From: Corythucha ciliata
Taxonomy: Eukaryota; Arthropoda; Insecta; Hemiptera; Tingidae
DNA: 64,000 nt
Direction of reading: 5' to 3'
Assembly (NCBI GenBank): GCA_038030265.1
Contig: CM075941.1
Location: forward strand, 57,947,952-58,011,951
Shown: positions 42,215 through 53,269 of the stretch, piece after piece
Numbering within the stretch: position 1 is the stretch's first letter
Layout of the letters: every line of letters starts with the position of its first letter
Translations under genes and position numbers: made by a program
Notes under the pieces: model-generated
Seen by the model: the letters and a program-made list of their open reading frames with translations, nothing else
Databases searched by the model: none
Told to the model about the DNA's origin: nothing

Positions 42215-44333
42215 TGATATTTTCTTAATTTAAACCGCGAATTAGTGCTTTTTCTGCATCTTATCCGCGTGAAGAAGCGATTTTTTAAAATTTAACCAAA
42301 CCTTCAAGGTAAAGCCTTTTTATTTTAGCCTCGAACTAACACTTTTTCTCAATTTCATCCATGAATTAGCGAATTTGAGGCGACTTCTCTCTAATTTTGT
42401 CTCAATTTTACTGCCGCAAAATTGGCACTAAGAGGCCGATGAATTGGCGTGCTTTCAATTTTAGTCGACAGCCAGTGTTTTTTAACATTATAAGCAGTTG
42501 TGCATATTCCCGATTAGTGATTTAGCGATTTTTGTCTTTTTTAAAGCCGCAATTTCGCTCTTTTCCTCTATTTTAGACGCAAAATTGGCTTAAGAAGTCA
42601 CGAATTGGCATTTTACTCAATTTAATAGCGGCGAATGATCGCTTTTTCCATACTTTACCAGTAAATAAGCTGTTTTTCTCAATTTCATTGGTGGGTTACT
42701 ATAATTTTCATGCTCGTTCATGGATATAATCAAGCTAAAGCGCTTATTCACGGTTTCTGTCAACAGAGAAAGTTAACGGAAGGCTTCACGCGGCTGAAAT
42801 TGAACGAAAACAAGTGCCCGGGCTGGGCAAGTCCGTGACTGAAATTGGGTGCTGGTTGGCGGGGAGAACGTTAATTCCAGAAAAAAATAACTAAGAAAAG
42901 TCGTTAAATCGATGCTTAAATTGCGATAAAGTCACCGTTTGCCACTAAAATTGGCAATCACCCCCGCCATCAGTGGCGGACTGGGGTAACTAGTTGCAGG
43001 GGGGTGCCCTGGTTAAAGGGGCGCCGGTTGCGTGAGCTTCAGTTTGTGACTGATAACGCAGTGGCGTATGAAGTTTTGGGGGGCAGGGCAGGCCATTGAC
43101 CACCCAACTGGAGTATAGGATGGACAAAAGTATATTTTCAGCCCTTCCCCACTGTATTTTCACTGTATTTATCCACCAGAAGTTGTTCCACGGACCAGTC
43201 AGTTTTCTTCTTTCGGTACACTGGTGGACCTGCGCCTATCGGGGCCCGGGGCGGAAATCTCCAAGAGGGACACCCAATTTGAGTTTTCTCCACTTTAGCG
43301 GCACACTAGCGATTTTTTCTACATTTCAGCACTGTTCACAGTTTGGGCTGAAAATTAGCGTTTTCTTACGTACCTATTTTCCTCAATAATAGCCGCAAAA
43401 TATCAGTTTTTTCCGCATTTTGGCCACAAATCGCATTTTTTTGTTCATCATGCGCTAAGAATGCGATTTTTCAGTCACAAATCAGCAGTATTTTACCTAT
43501 ATAGCCACAAATTAGCGCTTTTTCTCAATTTTAGCCTCAAAGTTGCCTTCAGATGCCGCGAGTATTGAAATTTTTCACAATTTTTGCCACGAATTAGTGA
43601 TTTTCCTGAATTTTACCCGCGAATAATAGTTTTTGTTTAATTTTAGCAGCGTAGTAGCGTTTCTAACACATGAATTAGCGAATTTTCTCAATTTTAGCCA
43701 CGAATTGTCGTTTTTCACATTTGTAGCTGCAAATTGGCTATTTTTTTTTTCCATTTTTAGCCTCAAATTAACATTTTTTAACATTTAAGCACAGCGTTAG
43801 CAATTTTTTTGTTACTTTTAGCATGTAGATCAGCGTTTCTTCTCAGTTCGAGCATCAGCGGTGTTTTTTTTAACTTTATAGCCCCACGAATTTGCCGTTT
43901 TTCTCAATTTTAGCCACAAATTTGCCTTCAGGAGGCAAAGGAAAGCGAGTATTCAAGTTGGAAATTTTACCACAGTTTTGTCCGTGAATTGGTGACTTTT
44001 CTCAAGTTTAGCCGCGAACTGGCACTTTATCTCATATTTTAGCAGCGCATTAGTGCTTCTAGCCCGTGAATTCGCGAATTTTTATCAATTTTAGCCACGA
44101 ATTGGTGGTTTCCGCAATTTTAGCCGCAGATTAGCCATTTTTTCCCTTTTTAGATCCGAATTAGCATTTCTTCTCAGAGAGTTTTTGGAGAGAAAGTTCA
44201 ACATTTAGAGTTTTTCTTAATTTTGGCAGCGCTAATTAGTGATTTTTTTCAATTTTAGTCGCTTTTTTTTATGTATTTTAGCCCCACACCCCACATTAGC
44301 TACTTTCATTACTTTTTGCTATGGATTAGCGCT

Positions 44334-44373
<40 letters not shown>

Positions 44374-44940
44374 CAGCCTTGAAGCTCCCAGGAGCTACGG
44401 ATTTTTGTTTTCTCAATTTTAGCTGTTAAATAGTGTTTTCTAGCGTCTTCTGATGCTTTTGCAGTGAATTAGCATCTATTCTCTTTTTTATATGTGAATT
44501 GTGCGATACATACTAATTTTTATATAGGATTTCAGTTATGAATTTGCCATTTTTGTCCAAATTTAACCCTAATTGGCGTTACTTTTGTCATGTAAATTAG
44601 TAGCGCGTTTTTCTCAATTTTAGCCGCGGGCTGAGCCCCAAAACTACACTTTTGCGTTTATTTACACATTGTAGCCGTAGAATGGCCTCCGCATACATCG
44701 CGCGTAAGTATATCAGCAATTTTTTTTCACAATTTTGGTCTGGAAGCTGGATCGCGAGACCACGAATCAGCGCATTCTCATATTAGCGCTTTTTTCAACC
44801 TTTTTGCCGCGTCAGCAAGTTGCACATTGACGATCAGCGGTTTAGTGTGCTCAAGGACCTATAACGAAACCGGGGACGGTGTATTTTCTCCATTTTAACC
44901 GCGAATTTTTTAAAATTTGAGCCGTCAGAAGCGCTCTCGG
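42215..44940. repeat. Degenerate GCGAATTAGCG arrays with element-end motifs between
   Basis: 42215-42960 and 43265-44940 consist of units like GCCGCGAATTAGCG, then TTTTTCTCAATTTTA, diverged and of uneven length. Between them, CAGTGGCGGACTGGGG (42971) and ACTGGTGGACC (43214) resemble the hAT-like tips at 51840 and 55950. A pure T run covers about 44335-44373. Confidence 0.65.
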
Positions 44941-45087
44941 GGAATCAATTGAATATTCAGCCCACTCTTCGCTGATATCACTTATTGCAACGTTAGGAGA
45001 GACTGAAATTCGTAGAAAGGAGCCAAATCGCTGATCAACCGTCTTTCACATGACCTACATGATGTACCTACATTGTTGTAAGTATGC

Positions 45088-45130
45088 GTTCTATATTCAT
45101 GGATGTAGGCTACATCCATGAATATAGAAC
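45088..45130. repeat. Near-perfect 43-bp palindrome
   Basis: 21-base arms, from GTTCTATATTCATGGATG through TAG, separated by one G, then the exact complement. Confidence 0.85.
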
Positions 45131-45229
45131 CTAATATTTCCAATTTTTACTATTCAACCTTTTCGGGGGCTTATAGTGGGCCCGGGCGGTCCGCCCCCTT
45201 CACACCTACCTCGGTATACGCTACAAGTT

Positions 45230-46980
45230 TAGCTGGGCGATTCTTAGTCTGAACTGACACATTTTTGGGCCGAATGGTGAGTTTAAGCGGCAAAAATTAC
45301 CAGTTTTTAACCAAGTAACGGATTCTGTGACAATTAATCGACTGGTGGGCACGGCCCATGTGGTTTCTGGGCATAAAATGTCAACTTTTTTTAGCCAAAT
45401 AACTAGTTTTAGGGGCTGAGTTGGCCAGATTTGACCATTTCCGTTGTTAGATAGAGTCCACTAGTGCCTGTGATTTTAAAGCGTCGGTAATAGAGCCAAC
45501 ATTGCTGTTTCTGGGCTGAAATAGGTACACGATTTATAGCAACGCCAATCAAGTTAAAGGGGCTAAATTTCCAAATTTTATTTTTGAGCAGCCAGTCAAT
45601 TCTAGGGAGATATTAAAGTAATAGTTAAGGGGGGAGGGCTGATCCCGACGAAAATTGTTATTTCTGTCACAAAAAGTCAGTCCTGGAATAAAAGTCAGTT
45701 CCGCAGAGTCCCTTTTCTGCAATTAGATTTTGACGATTTCAGAAACAGTTGATCGTTTTTAATCCATTATTTATGAAAATCTTACGATGGTCTGAGTGGG
45801 GCGCCACGCCCAAGGGGCGCGGGGGAGGTTTGGATACCCACTCCATCCTTCTGGCATCCTTCTGCCCCCACGACCAGCACTAGCAAACACTTGATAATTT
45901 ATTTTGTTTAATTATTCATGTTTTTACTGTTTATTTGGGAGGGTTGTTTCAAAAAACTGTCAATTATAATGTCTTCTGTTTAAAATGACTATACTCCGCT
46001 AACAAACAAATAAAATAAATGTTTGATCCTGAGTAGCTTTTTCAACCCCCCCCCTTCTTCCCTTCACCACCACCACCATTACCAATTCAAATTTAATTTA
46101 GATCGCAAGCGTAAACCACTCAACTTTTCATCTCAAAGGTTTGACCCGCACGCCACCGCGCTCCCGTTCACTGTTTATCAAGGTGAATAATTCTCATTTT
46201 GAGGAATGCAATACGAGAATTCTTGCGTAGACTGAAATCTTATTCTCGCGATTCTGTTTTGCAAACATTTTTGAAAATGAAGGGAAGAAACAGTCAAATA
46301 AGGCTTAATTATGGAATCAACCCTGTGTAAAATTGGTCAAAGTAACAAATAATGTATTATTTATAAAGTTCAGCTTAGGCCCTGAAGACTACAACTCAAT
46401 CAAAGCGAAGCATATTGTTCCATTGTCCGCCTTCTACACACACAATTTTGCCCCCGTCACTCGCAAAAATCACACAGTTTATCAAAAATAATTTGATGAA
46501 TTCATCAAAACAGGAATGCGTCGAAAAGAAAAGGAAAAGTCCACAGCTTCAAGCGTAGTATGTTTGGGCAAAGGCACAGTGACCTATAATATGGCCGGGG
46601 GCGGAAATATCCACTTTTTATGGATGTTATGAGTCGCAAATTGGACCAAAAATACAATGCTGTGGTACAGTCTTGTGTGTTATGGTTTTGTGGGAAAAAA
46701 ACGCACTCTGCGGGATGATATTTTTCAGTTATTTTAGGAGTCAGATATGTATTTGTTATGAAAATTGGCCAAGGAACGAGTTTTTGTACTAGAGTATAAG
46801 AAATTCAGTTTCTTATAGAAGAACGAACGATTTTATGGGTCAACGCGTCATATTTTGGTCGATAAATCTGTTTCGAAAGCGCGTAGGAAAACCTTTAATT
46901 TTGTTGGCTCAGAGTGTAAATCTCCATGGCCTTGATGGGGGCGATTGTTCGTGCCACCTTGGTCCCATGATATTATGTAT
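45230..46980. other. Degenerate array then AT-rich spacer
   Basis: 45230-45620 loosely repeats TTTGGGCC.AATGGTCAGTTT-like units. After 45800 no gene or clear repeat is recognised; CAGTGACCTATAATATGGCC near 46580 faintly resembles element-end motifs. Confidence 0.4.
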
Positions 46981-46984
46981 AGTC

Positions 46985-48119
46985 CAGTGGCGGATTTACG
47001 GGGTGGGTTGAAGGGGAAGCTGCTTGATGTTTGCTCGACCCTCCCCCCGCTCTATTCATCCACCACCCGTAGTGCATCGATAAACGGTGGTCGAGAGGGA
47101 GGGCAGTTCGAGCCGGGCTATCATTCGGTGGTGGGGGAGGGGGCGAAAATTTAGAAGGCGTTCTAATGTGTGCTAACTTGGGGCAATTGAGCGGCAAAAA
47201 GTTAGGGAAAAGCACTAATATTCGAGCACGAAAAAGCAAAAAAGCTCTGATTCATAGTAAAAATGCTGAAAAAATCACTAATTTGGCGCTACAAATGGAG
47301 AAAAACACTAATATATGCGACGATAATTGGGACAAAGCTGCAGTCCATCGCTTAGTATTTCAACTATCATATTTTTAAAACCGCCAATTCGTGGTTTTTC
47401 GAGGCAAAAACGGGACTGAAATTGAGAAAAAGCGCTTATTCACAAGCATAAAAGTTAAAAAATCACTAATTCACTGCTAAAATTGAGAAAATCGCCCAAT
47501 TCGCGGATAAAACTGAAAAAAATCTGCTAAGTCCTGCATAAAATTGAAGTGAAACGCTCGTTCGCCGCTTAAATGGAGAAAGATGCCAATTAGCGGATCA
47601 ATTTGAGAAAACGCGTTAATTTGCGGCTAAAATTGAAGAATCCACCGCTAAAATTAAATAAAATCCCTAGTTTCAGCTAAAATTGAAAAATAGGACTTAT
47701 TCGTGGGTTTTGAAATTGAGTAAAACTGGCGTTCGCAGATGAAATTAAGGATTGATGCACGGCTAAAATTCAGAAATGATTTGCAGCTAAAATGAAAAAA
47801 AAAAAACAACAACAACAACAAACAACAAAACCGCTAATTCACGAATCAAATTGAGAAAATCTGCTAATTCGCGACAAAAATTGAGGTAACGTGGTAACTC
47901 GCGGCTATAGAATGGAGATAAAACGCTAATCCGCATGCCTAAGAAGTGAAGAGAAACGCTAAAATTTGAAGAAAAAAAAAAAAAACAAACAAAAAAGTCA
48001 ACTCACTTGATGTTAAAATTGAAAGGACAAGAAGCTGCTGCTCATTCGCTACTAAAACGAATTTTAACGACAAATAGCGGATCGTTTTGAGAAAATCCGC
48101 AAATTCACGGCTGAAATTG
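46985..48119. repeat. Degenerate array opened by a CAGTGGCGGATTTACGGGG tip
   Basis: The tip at 46985 is followed, from about 47160, by units such as GCTAAAATTGAGAAAA then CGCTAATTCGC, the reverse-strand form of the common array. The array is interrupted at 48119 by piggyBac and resumes at 51637-51780. Confidence 0.6.
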
Positions 48120-48400
48120 CACTAGAAGTACCGAGAGGGGTCAATTGACTCTTTTCTATTTTTGTCAACGCAGATTTTTCGAACCGATCGATATTTTTTT
48201 ATTCCTCTCGGTGACTTTTCATGTTTTAGTGCAAGCTATCGAAAACCTCTAATCAATTAATTTTGGAATTAATCATTTTCGAGAAAATTCAATATTTACC
48301 TTTTAGTACCGGGTGGGGTCAATTGACACCATACCAGTTTTTGAATAATTTTTCATGAATACGTTTCAGTCAATTGTTTGTTTTGCACGAAATAGCAAAT

Positions 48401-49197
48401 TATGTTACCGGGAATGTCGTTAATCAGGAAATCACGTGAATTACTAGGGAATAACGTCATTTACTGGTAAATAACGTTATTTCCTGAAGATTTTTGGGAT
48501 TGTTGTTTATAACAACATTTCCTAGGCATTCACGTTAATCCCTACCTCGTCGCAGGGCGCACGGGCGGCCGGAGGAAATAGTCTTTTTGGAGCGCAGGGC
48601 TATCATCGGTGCAATTGCACGACAAAGTGCACTACCAATAAATGTATTTGCAAATCGAAAAAAAGACTGTGCACTTCAAAATGCCACAGCAGTTTAAGTT
48701 GTTCTAACAAGTGAATTCCCCGTTCCATATTTTGGTATAAATTATCTTTTTACGTTTATTATTTTTGGTTCATTATAGTTTTTTTCATTTTAGTTTATTT
48801 AGTTGTGAAACGCTTATGTCCAATTTCACCATGCGAGAGTTAGGCTTAACTCCATGATTGGCTAGCTGATTTACTCAGCCAGTCATCATGGAGTTAGCCT
48901 AACTCCCACATGGTGAAATTGGCGATTAGAGTTACCATACCATGGAAATAAATTTGATTTTACGAACTGGTTACTCTCTATCAACATTTCCTGACAACAA
49001 CCAGTAATTCACGTGAATGACTAGGAAATGTCGTGAATTCCATGGAAGAATGTAAAGATAAACAACATTGACTGACCATTTTAGGTATTAACGTCAATCC
49101 CTAGGAAATAACGTCATTCACTGAGGGATGCAGGGAATCTCGTGATTCCCTAGTAATTCACGTGATTTCCTGATTCACGACATTCCCGGTAACATAT
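48401..49197. mobile_element. TIR element nested in piggyBac, with a Cys-rich ORF scrap
   Basis: The tips are TGTTACCGGGAATGTCGT and its complement ACGACATTCCCGGTAACA with one change inside, and the following TCAGGAAATCACGTG and AATTACTAGGGA also match. TGT...ACA ends are reminiscent of Ginger-type elements (tentative). Inside, short blocks related to AATCACGTGAATTACTAGGGA recur several times, and 48822-48930 is a long imperfect hairpin (CCAATTTCACCATG ... CATGGTGAAATTGG). No clear target duplication was found. Confidence 0.6.
48570..48713 (+). pseudogene. Cysteine-rich C-terminal scrap of a transposon protein
   Basis: In one plus frame: GAQGYHRCNCTTKCTTNKC, then ICKSKKRLCTSKCHSSLSC and a stop. 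This Cys-rich pattern (CNC..C.T..C.C....LC..KCH..L.C.NK) occurs at the C-terminus of several transposon-derived proteins in animals. No start or upstream domain remains, so it marks the protein once encoded by the parent element. Confidence 0.5.
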
Positions 49198-49424
49198 ACA
49201 TATAATAGTGAATAAATGGGAAGACCGCGGTGTTGAATAAAAGGAAATCAAGCCGGCAGTGTTTGATATTATCTCGGCGGCTCTCGCTCGCGCCGTTTTC
49301 GTGTTATCAACTCCAACTCCTATGAAGACCAATCACGACTTTATCATCACTTATCAGTTTTGCTAGTGCTTGAGCAGACGTGAAAACGTTGGTCCAGCAG
49401 GTTTTTTTTTTTTTTTCTTGTGCG

Positions 49425-51397
49425 ATGGCGTCAAAAAGAGCGTGGACTGATGATGAAATAGCCGATTTTCTCAGAGACATTTCTCCTACACGGTCAGTGG
49501 ATGAGCGGTCCAATTTCTCTGGTGACTTTTCTAGTGACGATGAGTATAAGAAGGTGCAAATAGTGACACACCGAAGTAGTGACGATGAGGATTCTACTTT
49601 TCCTCGCCCGAGCATGTTGAATCAAGGGTTACAGGTTAGCACTGTGAAGAAATGTGTGGCTTGAACACGGGTGGATGAAGAGTCCTTTACAAATTTTAGA
49701 TTGTGAGGGAGGTATCCTAGATAATGAGGGAGCTGGAGATTCCATGCCTCAAGGTAAGCAGTACACATTTTAGCAAAACTATCAAAGACCTTACGTTCCA
49801 GCTTCTGTTCCAAGAAACAGTCCTCTGCCCAAGGAACGGTTCAAGGGTAAGAATAAACTTCAAAAGGTCACCGTTCCTGCGAAGAAAAAGATGAAGTCAG
49901 AGCCAACAAAATCGTCGGCACCGTTCCAGTCAAGAGTAGCCATAGGAGAGGAGGAAATAAGCTCTGATGGAACAAGATGGATTCGTATTGCTCCCGGTGA
50001 TGGACCAGGTAGGCGAAATTCCCACAACGTCTTGAAAGAGGCATCAGAACCGACTTCTCGAGCAAAGAGAGAAATTGATGAAGCCTCTCAGTCGAGTTCA
50101 TGGAGGCTTTTCGTAACGGACTCTATGCTTCGGCTCATAAAAAAGTGCACGGAGGCTGAAGCGCACCGCGTACTGAACGATGATTCGTGAACTCTTCCAC
50201 TTGACGAGCTGGACGCTTTTATCGCCATTCTGTATGCTCGAGGGGCATACTGCTTTCGTACGCTAAAGTTGCATGACTTGTGGAACAAGGAGTGGGGACC
50301 ACCATTCTTCGCCAACACTATGCCTCGGAATAGATTTTTCGAAATAATGAAATATCTCCGCTTCGATGAAAAGACAAGCAGACAGCAGCGAAGAGTCACT
50401 GACAAATTTTGTTTGGTCTCTGAACTGTGGAATAAATTCATCGAGAGCTGTGTTTCGAACTATAAGCCTACCGAAAACATGACAGTTGATGAGCAGCTGT
50501 TTCCTTCGAAGTGCCGCTGTCCTTTTACGCGATACATGAGCAACAAACCAGACAAATATGGTGTTAAGTACTGCATGATCGCTGACAGCTCCGAAAGATA
50601 CGTTTTGAATGCGTTCCCATATCTCGGGAAGGATGAGCTCCGGCCCGCGGACTGATCTCTTGGTCATCATGTCGTAATGCGGCTCGTTGAACCATTCATC
50701 AACACTGGGAGAAACATAACTTGCGACAACTTTTTTACATCTCTGAAGCTCGCAGAAGAACTCAAAGATAAAGGAACTAGCTTAGTTGGTACAATGAACC
50801 GAGCCAAGAGAGATGTACCGCAGCCCGAAAAGAAGCCGAAAAATCCGCTTTACCACACCACATTTTATAAAACTGGTAATGCAATTCTAACGTGCTATCA
50901 GGGAAAGTAAAAAAAAAACGTCGTAGTGCTAAGCACTCTTCATACCGGAGTTACCATCGATGGTGAAACCGAAAAAAAAAATTCCAGAAACTATTCGTTT
51001 CTACAACGAGACAAAAAGCGGGGTTGACACGGTTGATCAGATGGCAAGAAAATACAGCGTGCGCTCTGGTACCCGGCGATGGCCAGTTCACGTGTTTTAT
51101 AACATTTTGGACCTAGCCTGTATAAATGCTCACTCATTATACAAAATGGTCACAAAATCAAGAACCACAAGAAGGGAATTCATCCTAAAACTTGCTGAAG
51201 ACCTGGCAACCCCTTACCGATTGCGCCGAGAAGTTCAACATGTTCCTCAAAATCTAGTTGCGTCAACCCGTGCAAAATGCCAAATTAGCCTGTGCAAAGG
51301 AAACAAAACACGTGAAGAATGTTTTGGTTGTCGAAAAAGGATGTGCGGCACTTGCCAAAGTAAGAAAAAAATTTGTAAAAAGTTTGAAAATCCATAG
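49425..51397 (+). pseudogene. piggyBac transposase, broken
   Basis: ATG 49425 (MASKRAWTDDEIADFL) starts an acidic N-terminus that closes at 49664. The catalytic part reads from about 49815 in another frame: LDELDAFIAILYARGAY, KEWGPPFFANTMPRNRF, then MTVDEQLFPSKCRCPFTRYM (first Asp), YMSNKPDKYGVKYCMIADS, NITCDNFFTSLKLAEEL (second Asp). TGA at 50188-50190, TGA at 50653-50655 and TAA at 50908-50910 interrupt it. A frameshift before 50960 leads to SGVDTVDQMARKYSVRSGTR (third Asp) and a C-terminal cysteine cluster (CQISLCKGNKTREECFGC, CGTC). All three catalytic acids are visible, but the gene is dead. Confidence 0.93.
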
Positions 51398-51569
51398 TCA
51401 TTTGTCTTAAAGTTGCAATAAAATGTCTTTCATTATTACTATAATTATTATAATTGTTATTATTTGATTGACGTTGGAATTCTTATGTTCGTTGTCACAC
51501 TCCGATATGCATATCAAGTCAGAAGAATCACGTTAAGATACTGAATAAAACGATTTCTCGATAAATTAC

Positions 51570-51593
51570 GTGAGGGGTCAAATGACCCCTCAC
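51570..51593. repeat. Perfect inverted repeat near the right end of piggyBac
   Basis: GTGAGGGGTCA - AA - TGACCCCTCAC; related to the GGGGTCAATTGAC blocks at the left end, so likely a transposase-binding or subterminal signal. Confidence 0.65.
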
Positions 51594-51831
51594 GGTACTC
51601 AAAGGGAGCTTGAAACTCCGGTACTTCTAGTGTTAAGGAAACGCGGCAATTCATGGCTAAAATTCGGTAAATGTGCTTGGATCGCGATAAAATTGGGGGA
51701 AAATCGCTAAATCATGGCTAAAATTGAGAAAATATCAATTTGTGGCTCAAATTGATTATTTCAGTGATGCCGGCGTTTATTTCCCCGCCAGTGGCTCGAT
51801 TTCAGGGAACGCCTACGATGGCCACGCAATC

Positions 51832-51839
51832 GAAAGGCC
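51832..51839. repeat. 8-bp target duplication, left copy, of the hAT-like element
   Basis: GAAAGGCC, repeated exactly at 55951-55958. Confidence 0.75.
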
Positions 51840-51949
51840 CATTGGCGGATTTAAGAGGGGGCTATAGGGACTTAGCCCCCCCAGTTGGACGTATTAGCCC
51901 CCCCAAGATGTTTATTCTCGAGCCCCTGTTCCACAAACTGTCAAATTGA

Positions 51950-53260
51950 CAGTTTTTAACTCCGAAAAGGACAGTGTCTATAGGGCGACATTGGCATGTT
52001 TAGAGGACGAAATTTACAGTTTCCAAGATAAAGATGTCCATTAATTAATTCCAGTACGAAATTTATAGTTTTGAACGACGATATTGATAGTTTCTAGTAC
52101 TAGTAGTAGTAGGATATTCGTTATGTTGGAGGAAATTGAGATTCCAAGTCAAAAATGTCCGTTCCTGAGGCAAAATTGACAGTATTGTAAGTCGAAATTA
52201 ACAGTTTGAAATACAACAATCACAGTTTTGAATGTTCAAATTGACAGTATCTAGGGTGAAATTGACAGTTTATATGATGAAATTAGGAGTTTGAGGACGA
52301 CGTTGATAGTTTTGACAACGAAATTTACAATTTCCTGGACAAAATAGAAAGTTTCAGAAAGGAATTGACTGTTTCTCGAACAAATGCAAGTTGATAGTTT
52401 CCAGGACGAAATTGAAAGTTTTGAATGATTCTTGAACGAAATTGACAGTTTGTAGGACGAACACTGATAGGTTTGGCGACGAAAGCGACTGTTTTGGGGA
52501 CGAAATTGACTGTTTCAAAGTCGAAATTGTTAGATTTGAACATTTACTTGATAGTTTTTAGGGCGAAATTGACAGTTTTGAACGACGAAAATGATAGTTT
52601 CTAGTACTCGACTGTTTTCGGTGAAGGGACTTAGAAATCTTCAGTTTCCGGAATCCCTTGACACAGTTTCTAGGAAGACATTGGCAGATTCGAGGATGAA
52701 ATTGACAGTTTGTGGGTCGAAATTGGCAGTTTTAGAATGATATCGGTATAGTTTTGACGACGAAATTGACAGTTTTGAATGACGAAATTGACCTTCATAG
52801 GACAAAATTGACCGTGTTAGATCGATACTGATAGTTTCAACTAGAAATGTACAGTCTCCAGGACGAAATTGACACTTTTTGAGACAACATTGACAGTTAT
52901 TTATGACAAAATAGACAGTTTCTCAGGTGAAATTGACAGTTTCCTGGCCGAAACTGACAGTTTACGGGACGGAATCGTTTTAAGAGTTTTAACTGTTTCA
53001 GGTGAAGGGGTCCAAAAACCCCATGTTGTGAGCCCGAATGGTCCGCTACTGAATCTCGAAATCAAGTTTTGTGATCTTCTGTTATGCAGGAGGAAATTGA
53101 CAGATTCCAAGTCGAGACTGTCAGTTTCTGGGGTGAAATTGGAGTTTTTTAAAGAAGAAATTATCAGTTTTAAAGACGAAATTGACAGCTCGACCGAAAC
53201 TGACAGTTGCCGAGGGAGGACTTGAGAAAATCCATACGGTCGTCTAAAACCAGAATTCAC
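51950..53260. repeat. Degenerate array, unit GACGAAATTGACAGTTT
   Basis: Dozens of related units, commonly ACGAAATTGACAGTTTC followed by TAGG-type linkers, about 20-40 bases apart, with many substitutions. Any open frames here are by-products of the repeat. Confidence 0.8.
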
Positions 53261-53269
53261 GTCAGTGAC

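Larger units (their letters stand above)
48120..51632 (+). mobile_element. piggyBac-type DNA transposon, dead, with a nested element
   Basis: Ends are CACTAGAAGTACCG (48120) and the complement CGGTACTTCTAGTG (to 51632). TTAA follows the right end (51633-51636); the left flank ATTG is a decayed TTAA. Both ends carry GGGGTCAA(T/A)TGAC-type inner repeats (48138, 48314, 51573), and 51570-51593 is a perfect inverted repeat. It interrupts a degenerate tandem array. A second TIR element (48401-49197) sits in its left part. Confidence 0.82.

Noticed and set aside
46985..51795. A second complete hAT-like element spanning the array at 47 kb to CCCCGCCAGTGG at 51785
   Set aside because: The right-hand tip is a poor match and the 8-bp flanks differ, so only the left tip is reported.
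52869..53260. Open frames on both strands of about 118 codons
   Set aside because: They are by-products of the GACGAAATTGACAGTTT array; codon content just mirrors the repeat.
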